Source of the DNA: Xanthostigma xanthostigma
Taxonomy: Eukaryota; Arthropoda; Insecta; Raphidioptera; Raphidiidae
DNA: 64,000 nucleotides
NCBI GenBank assembly: GCA_963575645.1
Contig: OY754468.1
Location: forward strand, 17,446,465 to 17,510,464
Direction: 5' to 3'
Shown one piece after another: positions 25,020-34,390 of this stretch. Below the pieces are notes generated by a model. It made no database searches, was not told the origin of the DNA, and was given only the letters and a program-made list of their open reading frames with translations. A program made the translations under genes and the position numbers. Every line of letters starts with the position of its first letter. The stretch's first letter is position 1.

Positions 25020-26425
25020 TATAGCACGGCAGTGGAAGGATTTCTGGTAACGTAGGTCCATTCCCACCTGTGAATAAATAAAAGAAAAAAAAGACGGACA
25101 GATTTCTCAAAACGGTGGATTGTTTGGGCTGTACCGGTGTTATTTTGGGCCCATAGTGATCAGAGAGGGTACAGCTCCACTTCTTCTACTGTTCTGAGAA
25201 ACTTGTGCAGAAATGTAACAAAGAAAAGAATATGCAGTTGGTCGATAACAATTATATTTCATAATCACTTCAAAAACGTGTCGGTGATAAGGTACAAAGA
25301 AATCTGATTTACAAGTACATTCTTAATATTAACAATATCATTTGATCATGATGGACAATTAGGAACTGGGGGTAGAACCCTGACGAGGTGATCACTTAAT
25401 TATCTAGGGAAGTACATTTAATAAGGTTGTTTAAATTAAAAAAAAAAATAATAAAACGTGAAAGAGGAAAAGAAAACTAGGCGTGAGCGTCATACCTTTT
25501 TCTGAAGAGTACTTACTTACACTTGAACAATACTTATTCTAGGAATACTTTACATAATTCGTGAGTGACTACGGGTATTTAGGCGCTTCATGGTAGTACA
25601 ATGAAGTCTAAATTCGGTTTGGAGAAGAAGCTTGAAGATGATTCTGTGGTTTATTCCATGAGCGTCCTTTTCATGCGACCACACCGAATCCCGGAAAACA
25701 ACTTAATGTTTGTTATTTTTCCCGTAACTAATAAATATTGATTTTAATTATTTCAAACCTAACAACTATTGTTTGTCACTTTTTCACTTTTGAAAATCAC
25801 AGATACCGCGTATTTAGAGTCAGACGACTGGATCACACGATAGACACACTTATGTTTATAAGTCCAAGCCACGCGATCCAAATCGTACCGCGCATGCAAA
25901 TACCCGCGAATTTAGTGATTTAAGATTTCCTTATTTATTTATTTTATTATAATAATTTTTATGCTAATATTAAAAAAAATGTCGCGGTGCTATGGCACCA
26001 CGTGACAATACTAAAGGATTAAAAAATCAAATAATTGCATAGGTATTAGTTTTCTTCTTAAAATAATCAACAAACTTTTTAAATTAAAAAATGTTTTTTT
26101 TTTAACAACGGAAATATACATACGAATTATACTATACGTATATAGGTAGGTATACTATAGCAAGTAAAAAAATTGAAATAAAAAACTAGTGATAGAAGTG
26201 ACGGTATTAATGGGGAGAAAATACATTTCTTTCTCTTTTATAGCATTTAAAAGCGCGAGACACTTGATGAATTAAATATAATATACTATAGGTATAGTGA
26301 GTGTTCCACGCTTTTATGAGCTATATAAGAGAAAGAATTAAGAAATTTATTCACTACTTTTTAGATTTTTTTAAAACTATAAATTTTTAGCAACTAATTT
26401 TTTGATCTGTTGCGCAATTATAGAG

Positions 26426-26703
26426 CAGTTTCTCAATCAGTGGCCCACGGAGATTTTTGGATGATCCGCGAAGATTTTTGGGATATTGTATTTTATGGAT
26501 TTTTAAACTATATATTTGTTTGTTACTGTCTGTTTCAATATATAGATACTTAAATATTGTTATGTCAGGATACGGTGTTTCAAAATTGTTTTGAATAAAA
26601 AATCAATTATAAAAATATTTATTATTTTATTCCAATGTTAATGATCCGCAAAACATTGTTGGGTTTTTTGATGGTCCGCGGATGAAAAGGTTGGAAAACT
26701 ATG
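26426..26703. mobile_element. hAT-N2 MITE (in left repeat)
   Basis: 278 bp from CAGTTTCTCAATCAGTGGCC to AAGGTTGGAAAACTATG with short imperfect inverted ends. Flanks TTATAGAG (26418-26425) and TTCTAGAG (26704-26711) make an 8-bp TSD with one change. It contains two diverged GATGGTCCGCGGATG-type words. The same element is in the right repeat at 33015-33292. Confidence 0.65.
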
Positions 26704-26711
26704 TTCTAGAG

Positions 26712-27046
26712 CAGAGGTCCCCAAACTATTTTGTCTCGTAGACCACTTGCCATGTTTTTCGGTTTTGGGTAAACCCTCTGCTTATCTGATATTTTTTTTG
26801 CAAATTCATTAATTTCAAATGTATTTTTGACAACCGGTATAGTGCTACTCACTTTGAACGATTTATATTTATAACGGTAGTGAAATGTAGTGTGAAATGT
26901 TTAGTTTTATACATTTATTAATTAGATTCACATTAAACGAATCAAATTAAAATTTACTTTCTGTTACATAAAATAACTAAGCAACAAATAAATGCTTTTA
27001 GTGTGAGGGATGAACCTGATGCTTTAATAATAAATTTTCAACATTT
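26712..27046 (-). mobile_element. hAT-N1, truncated copy in left repeat
   Basis: Starts CAGAGGTCCCCAAACTATTT immediately after TTCTAGAG and runs colinear with the complete copy at 33301-33835 until TTTTCAACATTT, where it is cut. The other end and second TSD are missing. Confidence 0.85.
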
Positions 27047-27404
27047 AACTAATCTAAATTGATCTAACGAGATGAAACAACCACCGATAATACGGAAATT
27101 ATGGGGTCGTAACCTGACTGGCTGAAAGAGACAGCTTAGACGTTAGACGAAATTGGGCCTTAGGAAAGCGCCGGAATGTAAACAAGGACAAGCTTATAAT
27201 CTAAAACAAAGGACGAGAATAACGAAATAACACAGGGAGAATTCTTTATTTAGGAAAATAAAGCATAACTCAGGTACGAAAAATAACTTAAACTTTTATT
27301 GTTAGTAATATCCTAACCTAACAACACTTGACGTTTGACAGATGTCAGCTGTCTGACATTGAACTTGAAATTAAACTAGAGGGCAATGACCTCGGGTGAA
27401 TTTT
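27047..27404 (-). other. Retroelement 3' untranslated stretch after pol
   Basis: 358 bases between the pol stop and the left repeat. On the minus strand it has several AATAAA words (from TTTATT near 27247 and 27296). No open frame and no env. A clear polypurine tract is not found. The junction at 27046/27047 is probably a deletion scar. Confidence 0.5.
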
Positions 27405-30400
27405 TCAATTGTTAACAGACGGAATTTTCTTCAGATGTTCAATATGAGATTTAAACATCTTTTTGGAGGATGGATCTTGAAGGATGCAGCTAACAGGACT
27501 CGTAAATTCTAAAATTACACGGGGATTACTGTAACGAGGACAAAGTTTGAGGTGAAAATTCGGTTTCATTTTGTTATAATGTAACCTTTGTACAACAAAA
27601 TCGCCGACTTGAAACTTCGACTGCAACGAACGGTTTTTATTGAAATATTTCGCTTGTAGATCATGTGATTTTGACAGAGCTAGGCGAACTTGATTTTCGG
27701 AAGGCAAAGCGTCTTGTTCCCACACAGATGACAAATTCCATTGTAAATCGAGTGGAAATTTGATTTCTCTTGACAAAAATATCTTACAAGGTAAATTTTT
27801 AATACTTTCATGATATGAAGAATTATTGGCGAAGGTTATGTGATTTAATAACAAGTCCCAACTGAGATGATCGTCAAACTTTTGTTGAAGTAAAATTGAC
27901 AGAGCAGCTCTAACGTTTCGTATTACTCTTTCTACAGCATTGGACGAAGGATGATAAGGCGAACTGTGAATGACACGTGAACCCCAGGAAGTACAGAATT
28001 CATTAAACTTGTTTGACGTAAACGAAGTCGCGTTATCGGAAACTATTTTAGTTGGTGGACCATACGTGGTAAAGACTTGATGCAGACATTTTATTATCGA
28101 CGTGGAACTGGAATCAGGAATCGCGTAAGTTATTAACCACTTGCTGTAACTATCCAGAATTAGAAGAACATATTTATTCCCGGAATGTGATTTGACAAGC
28201 GGTCCCATGAGATCAATGTAAATTTTATCCCACACAGATTGTGGAGGATTAGACGACATAACTACTTTATCAGGATGTTGATCTGATTTATGCGTTGCAC
28301 AGAGCATACAATCTTTAATAAATTGACGAACCTCAACAAACATGCGCGGCCACCAAAATCTTCGTGATATTGAACGATACGTCTTCGTGACTCCGGGATG
28401 ACTGGCGATTTGTGAATTATGAAACTGTTCCAATATTTCTTTCTTGGAGGCGGACGGAACAACAATACGTCGACGACGGTTGCGGCCTACGAGTCGAACC
28501 AGGAAATTCTTGTGAATAGCGAAATTTTTCTGAGGTAAACCTTGATTAATTTGACTTTTAAGGCGGTTTAACTCAGGATCTTGATCTTGCAGGATATTAA
28601 GTTCGGTAAACGGATTTTTAATTTCCGTAATGGGATTGAGAAAATTTGATTGTATTGCATTTTTCTCAGAAGTTTCGGATTCAGCTACCAAACGGGATAA
28701 ACAATCGGCAGTACAATTTACTTTACCGCGAATATGTTCGACTTTGAAACTGAAACGACTGATGCGAAGTAACCACCTACCTACACGACCTAAGTTGCGG
28801 GGGTGCTGAATTAACCATTTGAGACAGGAACTATCTGTCTGAAGAATAAAAGTTTGATGCGAGAGGTAAGATTTCATTTTTTCCATAGCCCAAATACATG
28901 CTAAAGCTTCTTGTTCGTACGTACTGTATTTCTTCTCGGCGGATGTCAAACGTCGGCTTGCGTACTGGATCGGGTGTAGACCATCTTCAAAGGATTGTAA
29001 AAGAACACAACCAACATGATTTTGACTGGCGTCGGTTTGCAGAATGAATTCACGTTGAAAATCGGGAAAACGTAGAACTGGTGAACTTGACAGAGCTTCA
29101 CGAAGTTTGCGAAAAGACTGAATATGCGTTTCCGTTAAATTATATTTGACATTTTTCTTCCGTAGATCATTGAGTGGCGACATTATCTGAGCGTATTCGG
29201 GGATAAACTTAGCGTAATAACCAACCATTCCAATAAATGTTTGAAGCTGTTTCAAATTCTTCGGAATTGGCAAATTCTTTATCGCTTCTACTTTGTCGGG
29301 ATCCATGGAAAGACCGTTGCTTGAGACACGATGACCCAGGAAGTTGAGTTCGCTTTGGGCGAATTTTATTTTATCCGGATTCACGGTAAGATTAGCTTCT
29401 TTTAGACGTCTTAACGTTTCTCGAACGTGTACCATATGAGATTCCATATCGGGACTGTATATTAATAAGTCGTCGAAAAATACAATCACAAACTTGTATC
29501 TTAAATCGGCAAAAATGTCAAACATCAGACGGTTTAGAGCACTAGGTGAAATAGATAGCCCGAACGGAGCCTTATGAAATTTCCACTGGCCTTCAGGAGT
29601 GACGAACGACGTTAGACTCTTCGATTTGTCAGATAATTCAACTTGGTAAAAGGCGCTGTTTAGATCCAACGTGGTGAAAACTTTGGCGTTTTTTAAGCAC
29701 TGGAAAATGTGCTCAATCGACGGAACAGGAAAACTATCCATGACAACCTTTTTGTTTAACTGGCGATAATCAATACAAAGTCTATAACCTCCACTTGATT
29801 TCTTGACAAGAAAAGCCGGTGAAGCGTAAGGAGATTTACTAGGTGAAATAACGCCTTTATTCAAAAGATCACTAATATGTTCCCTCATTATTTTAGCTTG
29901 AGGTGGGGAAAGTGGATACGGGGCCTTTCGGACTGGAATATCGTCAGACAAATGAATTGAATATTTGTAATTTTTAGCTTGACCTAGTTCTTCGGTAAGA
30001 ACTTCTGGAAATTCTGCAAGCAAACTACTAAAGTTGGCCGCATTTGAATCTATACTGGTAACGTGATCCAGGGAGAAGGTTTTGGACGAAGCGGGTAACG
30101 GTACAAAGGGAATGACGTGAGAGGAATCGAATTTGAAAGAAAGATTATTCTCGGTACAATTAACGTTCGCACCCATTTTGCATAAAGAATCATAACCTAT
30201 TATGACGGGATACGACAGAGCGTCGAGAACTAGGAAATCAATCTTCCAGGTAAATTTACTAATAGTAATGACTACTGTTAACGTGAAATTAGATCTCGCG
30301 ATAGAACTGTTGGCTACTTGGGCATAAGAAATCGAATTTGTGATCGTACCTATTTTTAACGATGACAAATAATTAGCAAGTTCGGAATTGATGTAGTTCT

Positions 30401-30674
30401 TGGTAGAACCGGTATCAAGCAGTGCCGAAGCTCGAATATGTTGAAAGTAGAGATAAACTAGAGGGATCGTAGAGCTACTTGATTGACTTGGGGAATTATA
30501 GGAATAATTCGGGACGGGAGAAGTCAATCGAATAGACGTATTTACAGGAGAGGACAAGTTAGCTGGAGGGGGGTGGTTTGAAAGGGGTGACTTATTAACT
30601 AATGTGGTTAACCGGGGAAAGACATTAATTTGTTCTACATCTATCGGTTTACTAAAAATTTTGACAACGCTATC
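27405..30674 (-). CDS. pol: Gypsy Pol polyprotein (PR-RT-RNaseH-IN), read through UGA
   Basis: Copies the element's RNA to DNA and inserts it. The frame is open from the codon after the gag UGA to 27405 (1,089 codons before the stop). It has no suitable ATG before the protease, so it is likely made as a Gag-Pol fusion. Counting from the TTG at 30557: protease DTGS at ~48-51; reverse transcriptase with catalytic D298 (TLDLNSAF) and FFDD at 360-363 (F-F-D-D in place of the more usual Y-x-D-D, also seen in some Gypsy elements); RNase H with D509, E548/E550 and D575; integrase zinc finger H713, H720, C750, C753; integrase core D782, D841, E876; a C-terminal basic region follows. No stop or frameshift within. 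No chromodomain or env recognised. Codon use is less AT-rich than the flanks. Confidence 0.93.
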   Translation of the reverse strand, partial: DSVVKIFSKPIDVEQINVFPRLTTLVNKSPLSNHPPPANLSSPVNTSIRLTSPVPNYSYNSPSQSSSSTIPLVYLYFQHIRASALLDTGSTKNYINSELANYLSSLKIGTITNSISYAQVANSSIARSNFTLTVVITISKFTWKIDFLVLDALSYPVIIGYDSLCKMGANVNCTENNLSFKFDSSHVIPFVPLPASSKTFSLDHVTSIDSNAANFSSLLAEFPEVLTEELGQAKNYKYSIHLSDDIPVRKAPYPLSPPQAKIMREHISDLLNKGVISPSKSPYASPAFLVKKSSGGYRLCIDYRQLNKKVVMDSFPVPSIEHIFQCLKNAKVFTTLDLNSAFYQVELSDKSKSLTSFVTPEGQWKFHKAPFGLSISPSALNRLMFDIFADLRYKFVIVFFDDLLIYSPDMESHMVHVRETLRRLKEANLTVNPDKIKFAQSELNFLGHRVSSNGLSMDPDKVEAIKNLPIPKNLKQLQTFIGMVGYYAKFIPEYAQIMSPLNDLRKKNVKYNLTETHIQSFRKLREALSSSPVLRFPDFQREFILQTDASQNHVGCVLLQSFEDGLHPIQYASRRLTSAEKKYSTYEQEALACIWAMEKMKSYLSHQTFILQTDSSCLKWLIQHPRNLGRVGRWLLRISRFSFKVEHIRGKVNCTADCLSRLVAESETSEKNAIQSNFLNPITEIKNPFTELNILQDQDPELNRLKSQINQGLPQKNFAIHKNFLVRLVGRNRRRRIVVPSASKKEILEQFHNSQIASHPGVTKTYRSISRRFWWPRMFVEVRQFIKDCMLCATHKSDQHPDKVVMSSNPPQSVWDKIYIDLMGPLVKSHSGNKYVLLILDSYSKWLITYAIPDSSSTSIIKCLHQVFTTYGPPTKIVSDNATSFTSNKFNEFCTSWGSRVIHSSPYHPSSNAVERVIRNVRAALSILLQQKFDDHLSWDLLLNHITFANNSSYHESIKNLPCKIFLSREIKFPLDLQWNLSSVWEQDALPSENQVRLALSKSHDLQAKYFNKNRSLQSKFQVGDFVVQRLHYNKMKPNFHLKLCPRYSNPRVILEFTSPVSCILQDPSSKKMFKSHIEHLKKIPSVNN

Positions 30675-30677
30675 TCA
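30675..30677 (-). promoter_or_regulatory. Single in-frame UGA between gag and pol
   Basis: The last gag codons read CAA GGG, then TGA, then GAT AGC GTT. The next 39 codons up to the TTG at 30557 have no stop, and pol is in the same frame. This is the arrangement expected for stop-codon readthrough, as used by some retroviruses and a few LTR elements. A recent nonsense mutation in a once continuous gag-pol is the alternative. Confidence 0.6.
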
Positions 30678-31538
30678 CCCTTGAGAGGGCAGGATAGCCT
30701 TAGGTTCAGAAGGAGAAGGACGTGGGGGACGAACCGGACACTGGGCTATAAAGTGACCTGGTTGTTTACAATATCGGCAACAAGGGGAAAAATTAGGAGC
30801 GACAAGTCCGGTCGAATTGGGGTGAGTGTACGTTTTACGTTGACGTTCAACTACTCTCAAATGTTTTATAAGCTGGTGAAGCTCAGCTAAACAAGTTGGG
30901 GTATCTCTGAATTGTAGATAATTAAATGTGAATTCGTTTTGGTTAAGCCAAATGCGCGCAATTATCTCCGATTCAGACAGGCTAGGACCCAATAATTCGA
31001 CGTATTTCAAGACGTCTTCAGCATATTCGGGAAAATTCTCAGAGAGGTTCTGACGCCTACTGATATAGCGTTCTATTAGCATAGCCCGATCTATAGAAGT
31101 GGTGAAATGGTCTAGAATAAGATTTTTGAGCTGTGTCCATTCGAGTTCAGAATAGACATTAAGTCTCCACCACTGTCGGAGGGGTCCGTCAGTCTTAGTG
31201 CCTAAACTCTTTAACAAAATATGAAATGGAACTAAAGCGAATTGACTCACGTTCTCGATTTCTAACAGGAATTGTATCAAAATGTCAAGATCTGTACCTG
31301 TAGCGGTAGGTACGTTACGCAACAAGTCCCGGATATCGCCCATATTTGCATGCGAAGCGGTATGATTTGGAACGGAAATAAGAATTGGCTCGGACTTACT
31401 CGGTGAGTGCACTGGAGGATCGTCCATCGCCGGCGGAGAGTCTGGAAGTTCAGCGGTGGTCGGAGGCGGACCTGGAGATTTGCTTTGGCCGGGTGTCGGC
31501 GGAGACTTTGGGCTGCGGCAGGACTTATGGCGCGGCAT
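30675..31538 (-). CDS. gag: Gypsy Gag polyprotein with one zinc knuckle
   Basis: 287 residues; forms the particle that packages the element's RNA. A Pro/Ser-rich N-terminus (~1-55) is followed by a helical capsid-like region (~65-235) with WWRLNVYSELEWTQLKNLIL, the retrotransposon-gag pattern. A CCHC knuckle C-RY-C-KQPG-H-FIAQ-C lies near 254-267, then a short basic Pro-rich tail. The ATG at 31538 is the first in frame after the primer-binding site, about 65 bases away, so the leader is short. It shares frame with pol, separated only by UGA. Only one knuckle is present. Confidence 0.9.
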   Translation of the reverse strand: MPRHKSCRSPKSPPTPGQSKSPGPPPTTAELPDSPPAMDDPPVHSPSKSEPILISVPNHTASHANMGDIRDLLRNVPTATGTDLDILIQFLLEIENVSQFALVPFHILLKSLGTKTDGPLRQWWRLNVYSELEWTQLKNLILDHFTTSIDRAMLIERYISRRQNLSENFPEYAEDVLKYVELLGPSLSESEIIARIWLNQNEFTFNYLQFRDTPTCLAELHQLIKHLRVVERQRKTYTHPNSTGLVAPNFSPCCRYCKQPGHFIAQCPVRPPRPSPSEPKAILPSQG

Positions 31539-31587
31539 GGTCGACTGGAAGACGTGGAATCGGACAGGAACAGGACTCAGGAATTAA

Positions 31588-31605
31588 CTACGCTCCTTGC
31601 TACCA
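31588..31605 (-). other. Primer-binding site (initiator tRNA-Met type)
   Basis: On the minus strand TGGTAGCAAGGAGCGTAG starts two bases after the end of the right repeat (GTGCTATA-AT-TGG). Its first eight bases, TGGTAGCA, are those complementary to the 3' end of eukaryotic initiator tRNA-Met; the match weakens after that. Position and TGG start are as expected for a Gypsy element. Confidence 0.6.
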
Positions 31606-31607
31606 AT

Positions 31608-33635
31608 TATAGCACGGCAGTGGAAGGATTTCTGGTAACGTAGGTCCATTCCCACCTGTGAATAAATAAAAGAAAAAAAAGACGGACAGATTTCTCAAAA
31701 CGGTGGATTGTTTGGGCTGTACCGGTGTTATTTTGGGCCCATAGTGATCAGAGAGGGTACAGCTCCACTTCTTCTACTGTTCTGAGAAACTTGTGCAGAA
31801 ATGTAACAAAGAAAAGAATATGCAGTTGGTCGATAACAATTATATTTCATAATCACTTCAAAAACGTGTCGGTGATAAGGTACAAAGAAATCTGATTTAC
31901 AAGTACATTCTTAATATTAACAATATCATTTGATCATGATGGACAATTAGGAACTGGGGGTAGAACCCTGACGAGGTGATCACTTAATTATCTAGGGAAG
32001 TACATTTAATAAGGTTGTTTAAATTAAAAAAAAAAATAATAAAACGTGAAAGAGGAAAAGAAAACTAGGCGTGAGCGTCATACCTTTTTCTGAAGAGTAC
32101 TTACTTACACTTGAACAATACTTATTCTAGGAATACTTTACATAATTCGTGAGTGACTACGGGTATTTAGGCGCTTCATGGTAGTACAATGAAGTCTAAA
32201 TTCGGTTTGGAGAAGAAGCTTGAAGATGATTCTGTGGTTTATTCCATGAGCGTCCTTTTCATGCGACCACACCGAATCCCGGAAAACAACTTAATGTTTG
32301 TTATTTTTCCCGTAACTAATAAATATTGATTTTAATTATTTCAAACCTAACAACTATTGTTTGTCACTTTTTCACTTTTGAAAATCACAGATACCGCGTA
32401 TTTAGAGTCAGACGACTGGATCACACGATAGACACACTTATGTTTATAAGTCCAAGCCACGCGATCCAAATCGTACCGCGCATGCAAATACCCGCGAATT
32501 TAGTGATTTAAGATTTCCTTATTTATTTATTTTATTATAATAATTTTTATGCTAATATTAAAAAAAATGTCGCGGTGCTATGGCACCACGTGACAATACT
32601 AAAGGATTAAAAAATCAAATAATTGCATAGGTATTAGTTTTCTTCTTAAAATAATCAACAAACTTTTTAAATTAAAAAATGTTTTTTTTTTTAACAACGG
32701 AAATATACATACGAATTATACTATACGTATATAGGTAGGTATACTATAGCAAGTAAAAAAATTGAAATAAAAAACTAGTGATAGAAGTGACGGTATTAAT
32801 GGGGAGAAAATACATTTCTTTCTCTTTTATAGCATTTAAAAGCGCGAGACACTTGATGAATTAAATATAATATACTATAGGTATAGTGAGTGTTCCACGC
32901 TTTTATGAGCTATATAAGAGAAAGAATTAAGAAATTTATTCACTACTTTTTAGATTTTTTTAAAACTATAAATTTTTAGCAACTAATTTTTTGATCTGTT
33001 GCGCAATTATAGAGCAGTTTCTCAATCAGTGGCCCACGGAGATTTTTGGATGATCCGCGAAGATTTTTGGGATATTGTATTTTATGGATTTTTAAACTAT
33101 ATATTTGTTTGTTACTGTCTGTTTCAATATATAGATACTTAAATATTGTTATGTCAGGATACGGTGTTTCAAAATTGTTTTGAATAAAAAATCAATTATA
33201 AAAATATTTATTATTTTATTCCAATGTTAATGATCCGCAAAACATTGTTGGGTTTTTTGATGGTCCGCGGATGAAAAGGTTGGAAAACTATGTTCTAGAG
33301 CAGAGGTCCCCAAACTATTTTGTCTCGTAGACCACTTGCCATGTTTTTCGGTTTTGGGTAAACCCTCTGCTTATCTGATATTTTTTTTGCAAATTCATTA
33401 ATTTCAAATGTATTTTTGACAACCGGTATAGTGCTACTCACTTTGAACGATTTATATTTATAACGGTAGTGAAATGTAGTGTGAAATGTTTAGTTTTATA
33501 CATTTATTAATTAGATTCACATTAAACGAATCAAATTAAAATTTACTTTCTGTTACATAAAATAACTAAGCAACAAATAAATGCTTTTAGTGTGAGGGAT
33601 GAACCTGATGCTTTAATAATAAATTTTCAACATTT
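31608..33635 (-). repeat. Right direct repeat (5' LTR or its inner part)
   Basis: Same sequence as 25020-27046. On the minus strand there is a strong splice-acceptor-like word (TTTTATTTATTCACAG, ending at 31656) just before the primer-binding site side. It holds hAT-N2 at 33015-33292 and most of hAT-N1. Because hAT-N1 continues uninterrupted to 33835 with an intact TSD, the LTR probably extended further right originally. Confidence 0.75.
33015..33292. mobile_element. hAT-N2 MITE (in right repeat)
   Basis: Identical by eye to the copy at 26426-26703, with the same TTATAGAG and TTCTAGAG flanks. The second flank is also the target of the hAT-N1 insertion. Confidence 0.65.
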
Positions 33636-33835
33636 GGCATCAATTTAGTTAAATTTAATCTTAAATCTTTTCGGTTAACGACGTCCAGTTTGTTTCTTTT
33701 TTTGTTAGGAGATTCACTATCGTTGACCCCCATTTTCATTTCATATGGATCCCCAATTTTTTTCCCGCTGACATGGACCCCTTGCAAGTTGTCGACCCCT
33801 GGGGGTCGATATAGACCGCACTTTGGGAATCACTG
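33301..33835 (-). mobile_element. hAT-N1, complete copy with perfect TSD
   Basis: CAGAGGTCCCCAAAC at the left, CTTTGGGAATCACTG at the right, and TTCTAGAG on both sides (33293-33300 and 33836-33843). Reverse orientation relative to 10058-10606, with which it shares the whole length apart from scattered changes. The intact TSD shows that the DNA on both sides was joined before the insertion. Confidence 0.9.
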
Positions 33836-34089
33836 TTCTAGAGTGTAGACTAAACTTTTCAGCTCTCAAATAAATTGAAAAGCTTGATCGACGACAGCGA
33901 CAGAAATTAAACTCAGTGTGAACAAAGACACTTAGTTACAATCAGTATGGTCATAATATAAGTAAGTGTTTATGTGTGTTGTGTGATTATCAATTGTAAT
34001 GATCCACAAGTGAAAGTTGGCGTGTGGTTACGCTATATAGGTACGTAAACGTACCGCATGTACATCGAATGCAGGTCACACAATAACAT

Positions 34090-34390
34090 AACTATATGAG
34101 ATCGATACAAAAGGCGCTCTCCATAATACGGAGGTATAGCTGTGCTTCGGTGGCGGACGGCTGGTCTTTTGTTCCGGCCGCTGCTGCCCCCGCGTCTATA
34201 CACCACAGACTGTTCCCACTGCAGCCGCCCGCCGCCTCTATTTATAAAACACTCTGTTCGCAGTCACCATACGCTTAAAAGCAAATACACGCCGAGTCAG
34301 TAGGGCTTCGTACGAGACCGAAAGCATCTTTCGATAGACGATATATACCTGAGACGCTCTTGATCACTTTTCGGCGAGAAGGTACACCTA
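34090..34390. promoter_or_regulatory. GC-rich island with TATA-like boxes on both strands
   Basis: A sharp GC- and CpG-rich patch (34140-34240) in AT-rich DNA. At 34239-34249 CTATTTATAAAAC reads TATAAAA on the plus strand and TATAAATAG on the minus strand. On the plus strand a TCAGT initiator lies at 34293 and a donor-like GAGAAG/GTACAC near 34380. On the minus strand transcription would head toward the retroelement, so this could be its U3 promoter if the LTR extends this far. A host first exon is the alternative. No protein family is recognised in its frames. Confidence 0.4.

Larger units (their letters stand above)
25020..27046 (-). repeat. Left direct repeat (3' LTR, probably 5'-truncated)
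   Basis: Matches 31608-33635 base for base apart from one T near 26103. On the minus strand it ends GTGCTATA. It holds hAT-N2 (26426-26703) and the first 335 bp of hAT-N1 (26712-27046). At 27046 the match stops in the middle of hAT-N1 and unrelated element DNA follows. No polypurine tract is seen at that junction, as would be expected for an intact 3' LTR start, so deletion of the U3 side is likely. Confidence 0.75.
25020..33635 (-). mobile_element. Ty3/Gypsy LTR retrotransposon with intact gag-pol
   Basis: Between two nearly identical 2.0-kb direct repeats lies an uninterrupted minus-strand coding region, gag then pol, with domain order protease, reverse transcriptase, RNase H, integrase, which defines Ty3/Gypsy. 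A tRNA-type primer-binding site sits two bases inside the right repeat. No env frame is present. The repeats differ, as far as I can see, only by one T in a homopolymer, which means a recent insertion or duplication. The outer right boundary is uncertain: the right repeat ends inside a hAT element that continues to 33835, so the true 5' LTR may be longer. Confidence 0.88.

Noticed and set aside
25738..25923. 61-codon frame repeated identically at 32326-32511
   Set aside because: Identical only because it lies in the two direct repeats; no domain and too short to judge as an accessory gene.
27047..27404. A possible env or third ORF after pol
   Set aside because: The stretch is 358 bases with stops in all frames; no signal peptide or membrane segment seen.
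34096..34278. 60-codon Ala/Pro-rich frame in the GC-rich island
   Set aside because: Composition follows base content; no similarity recognised. Kept only as a possible promoter island.
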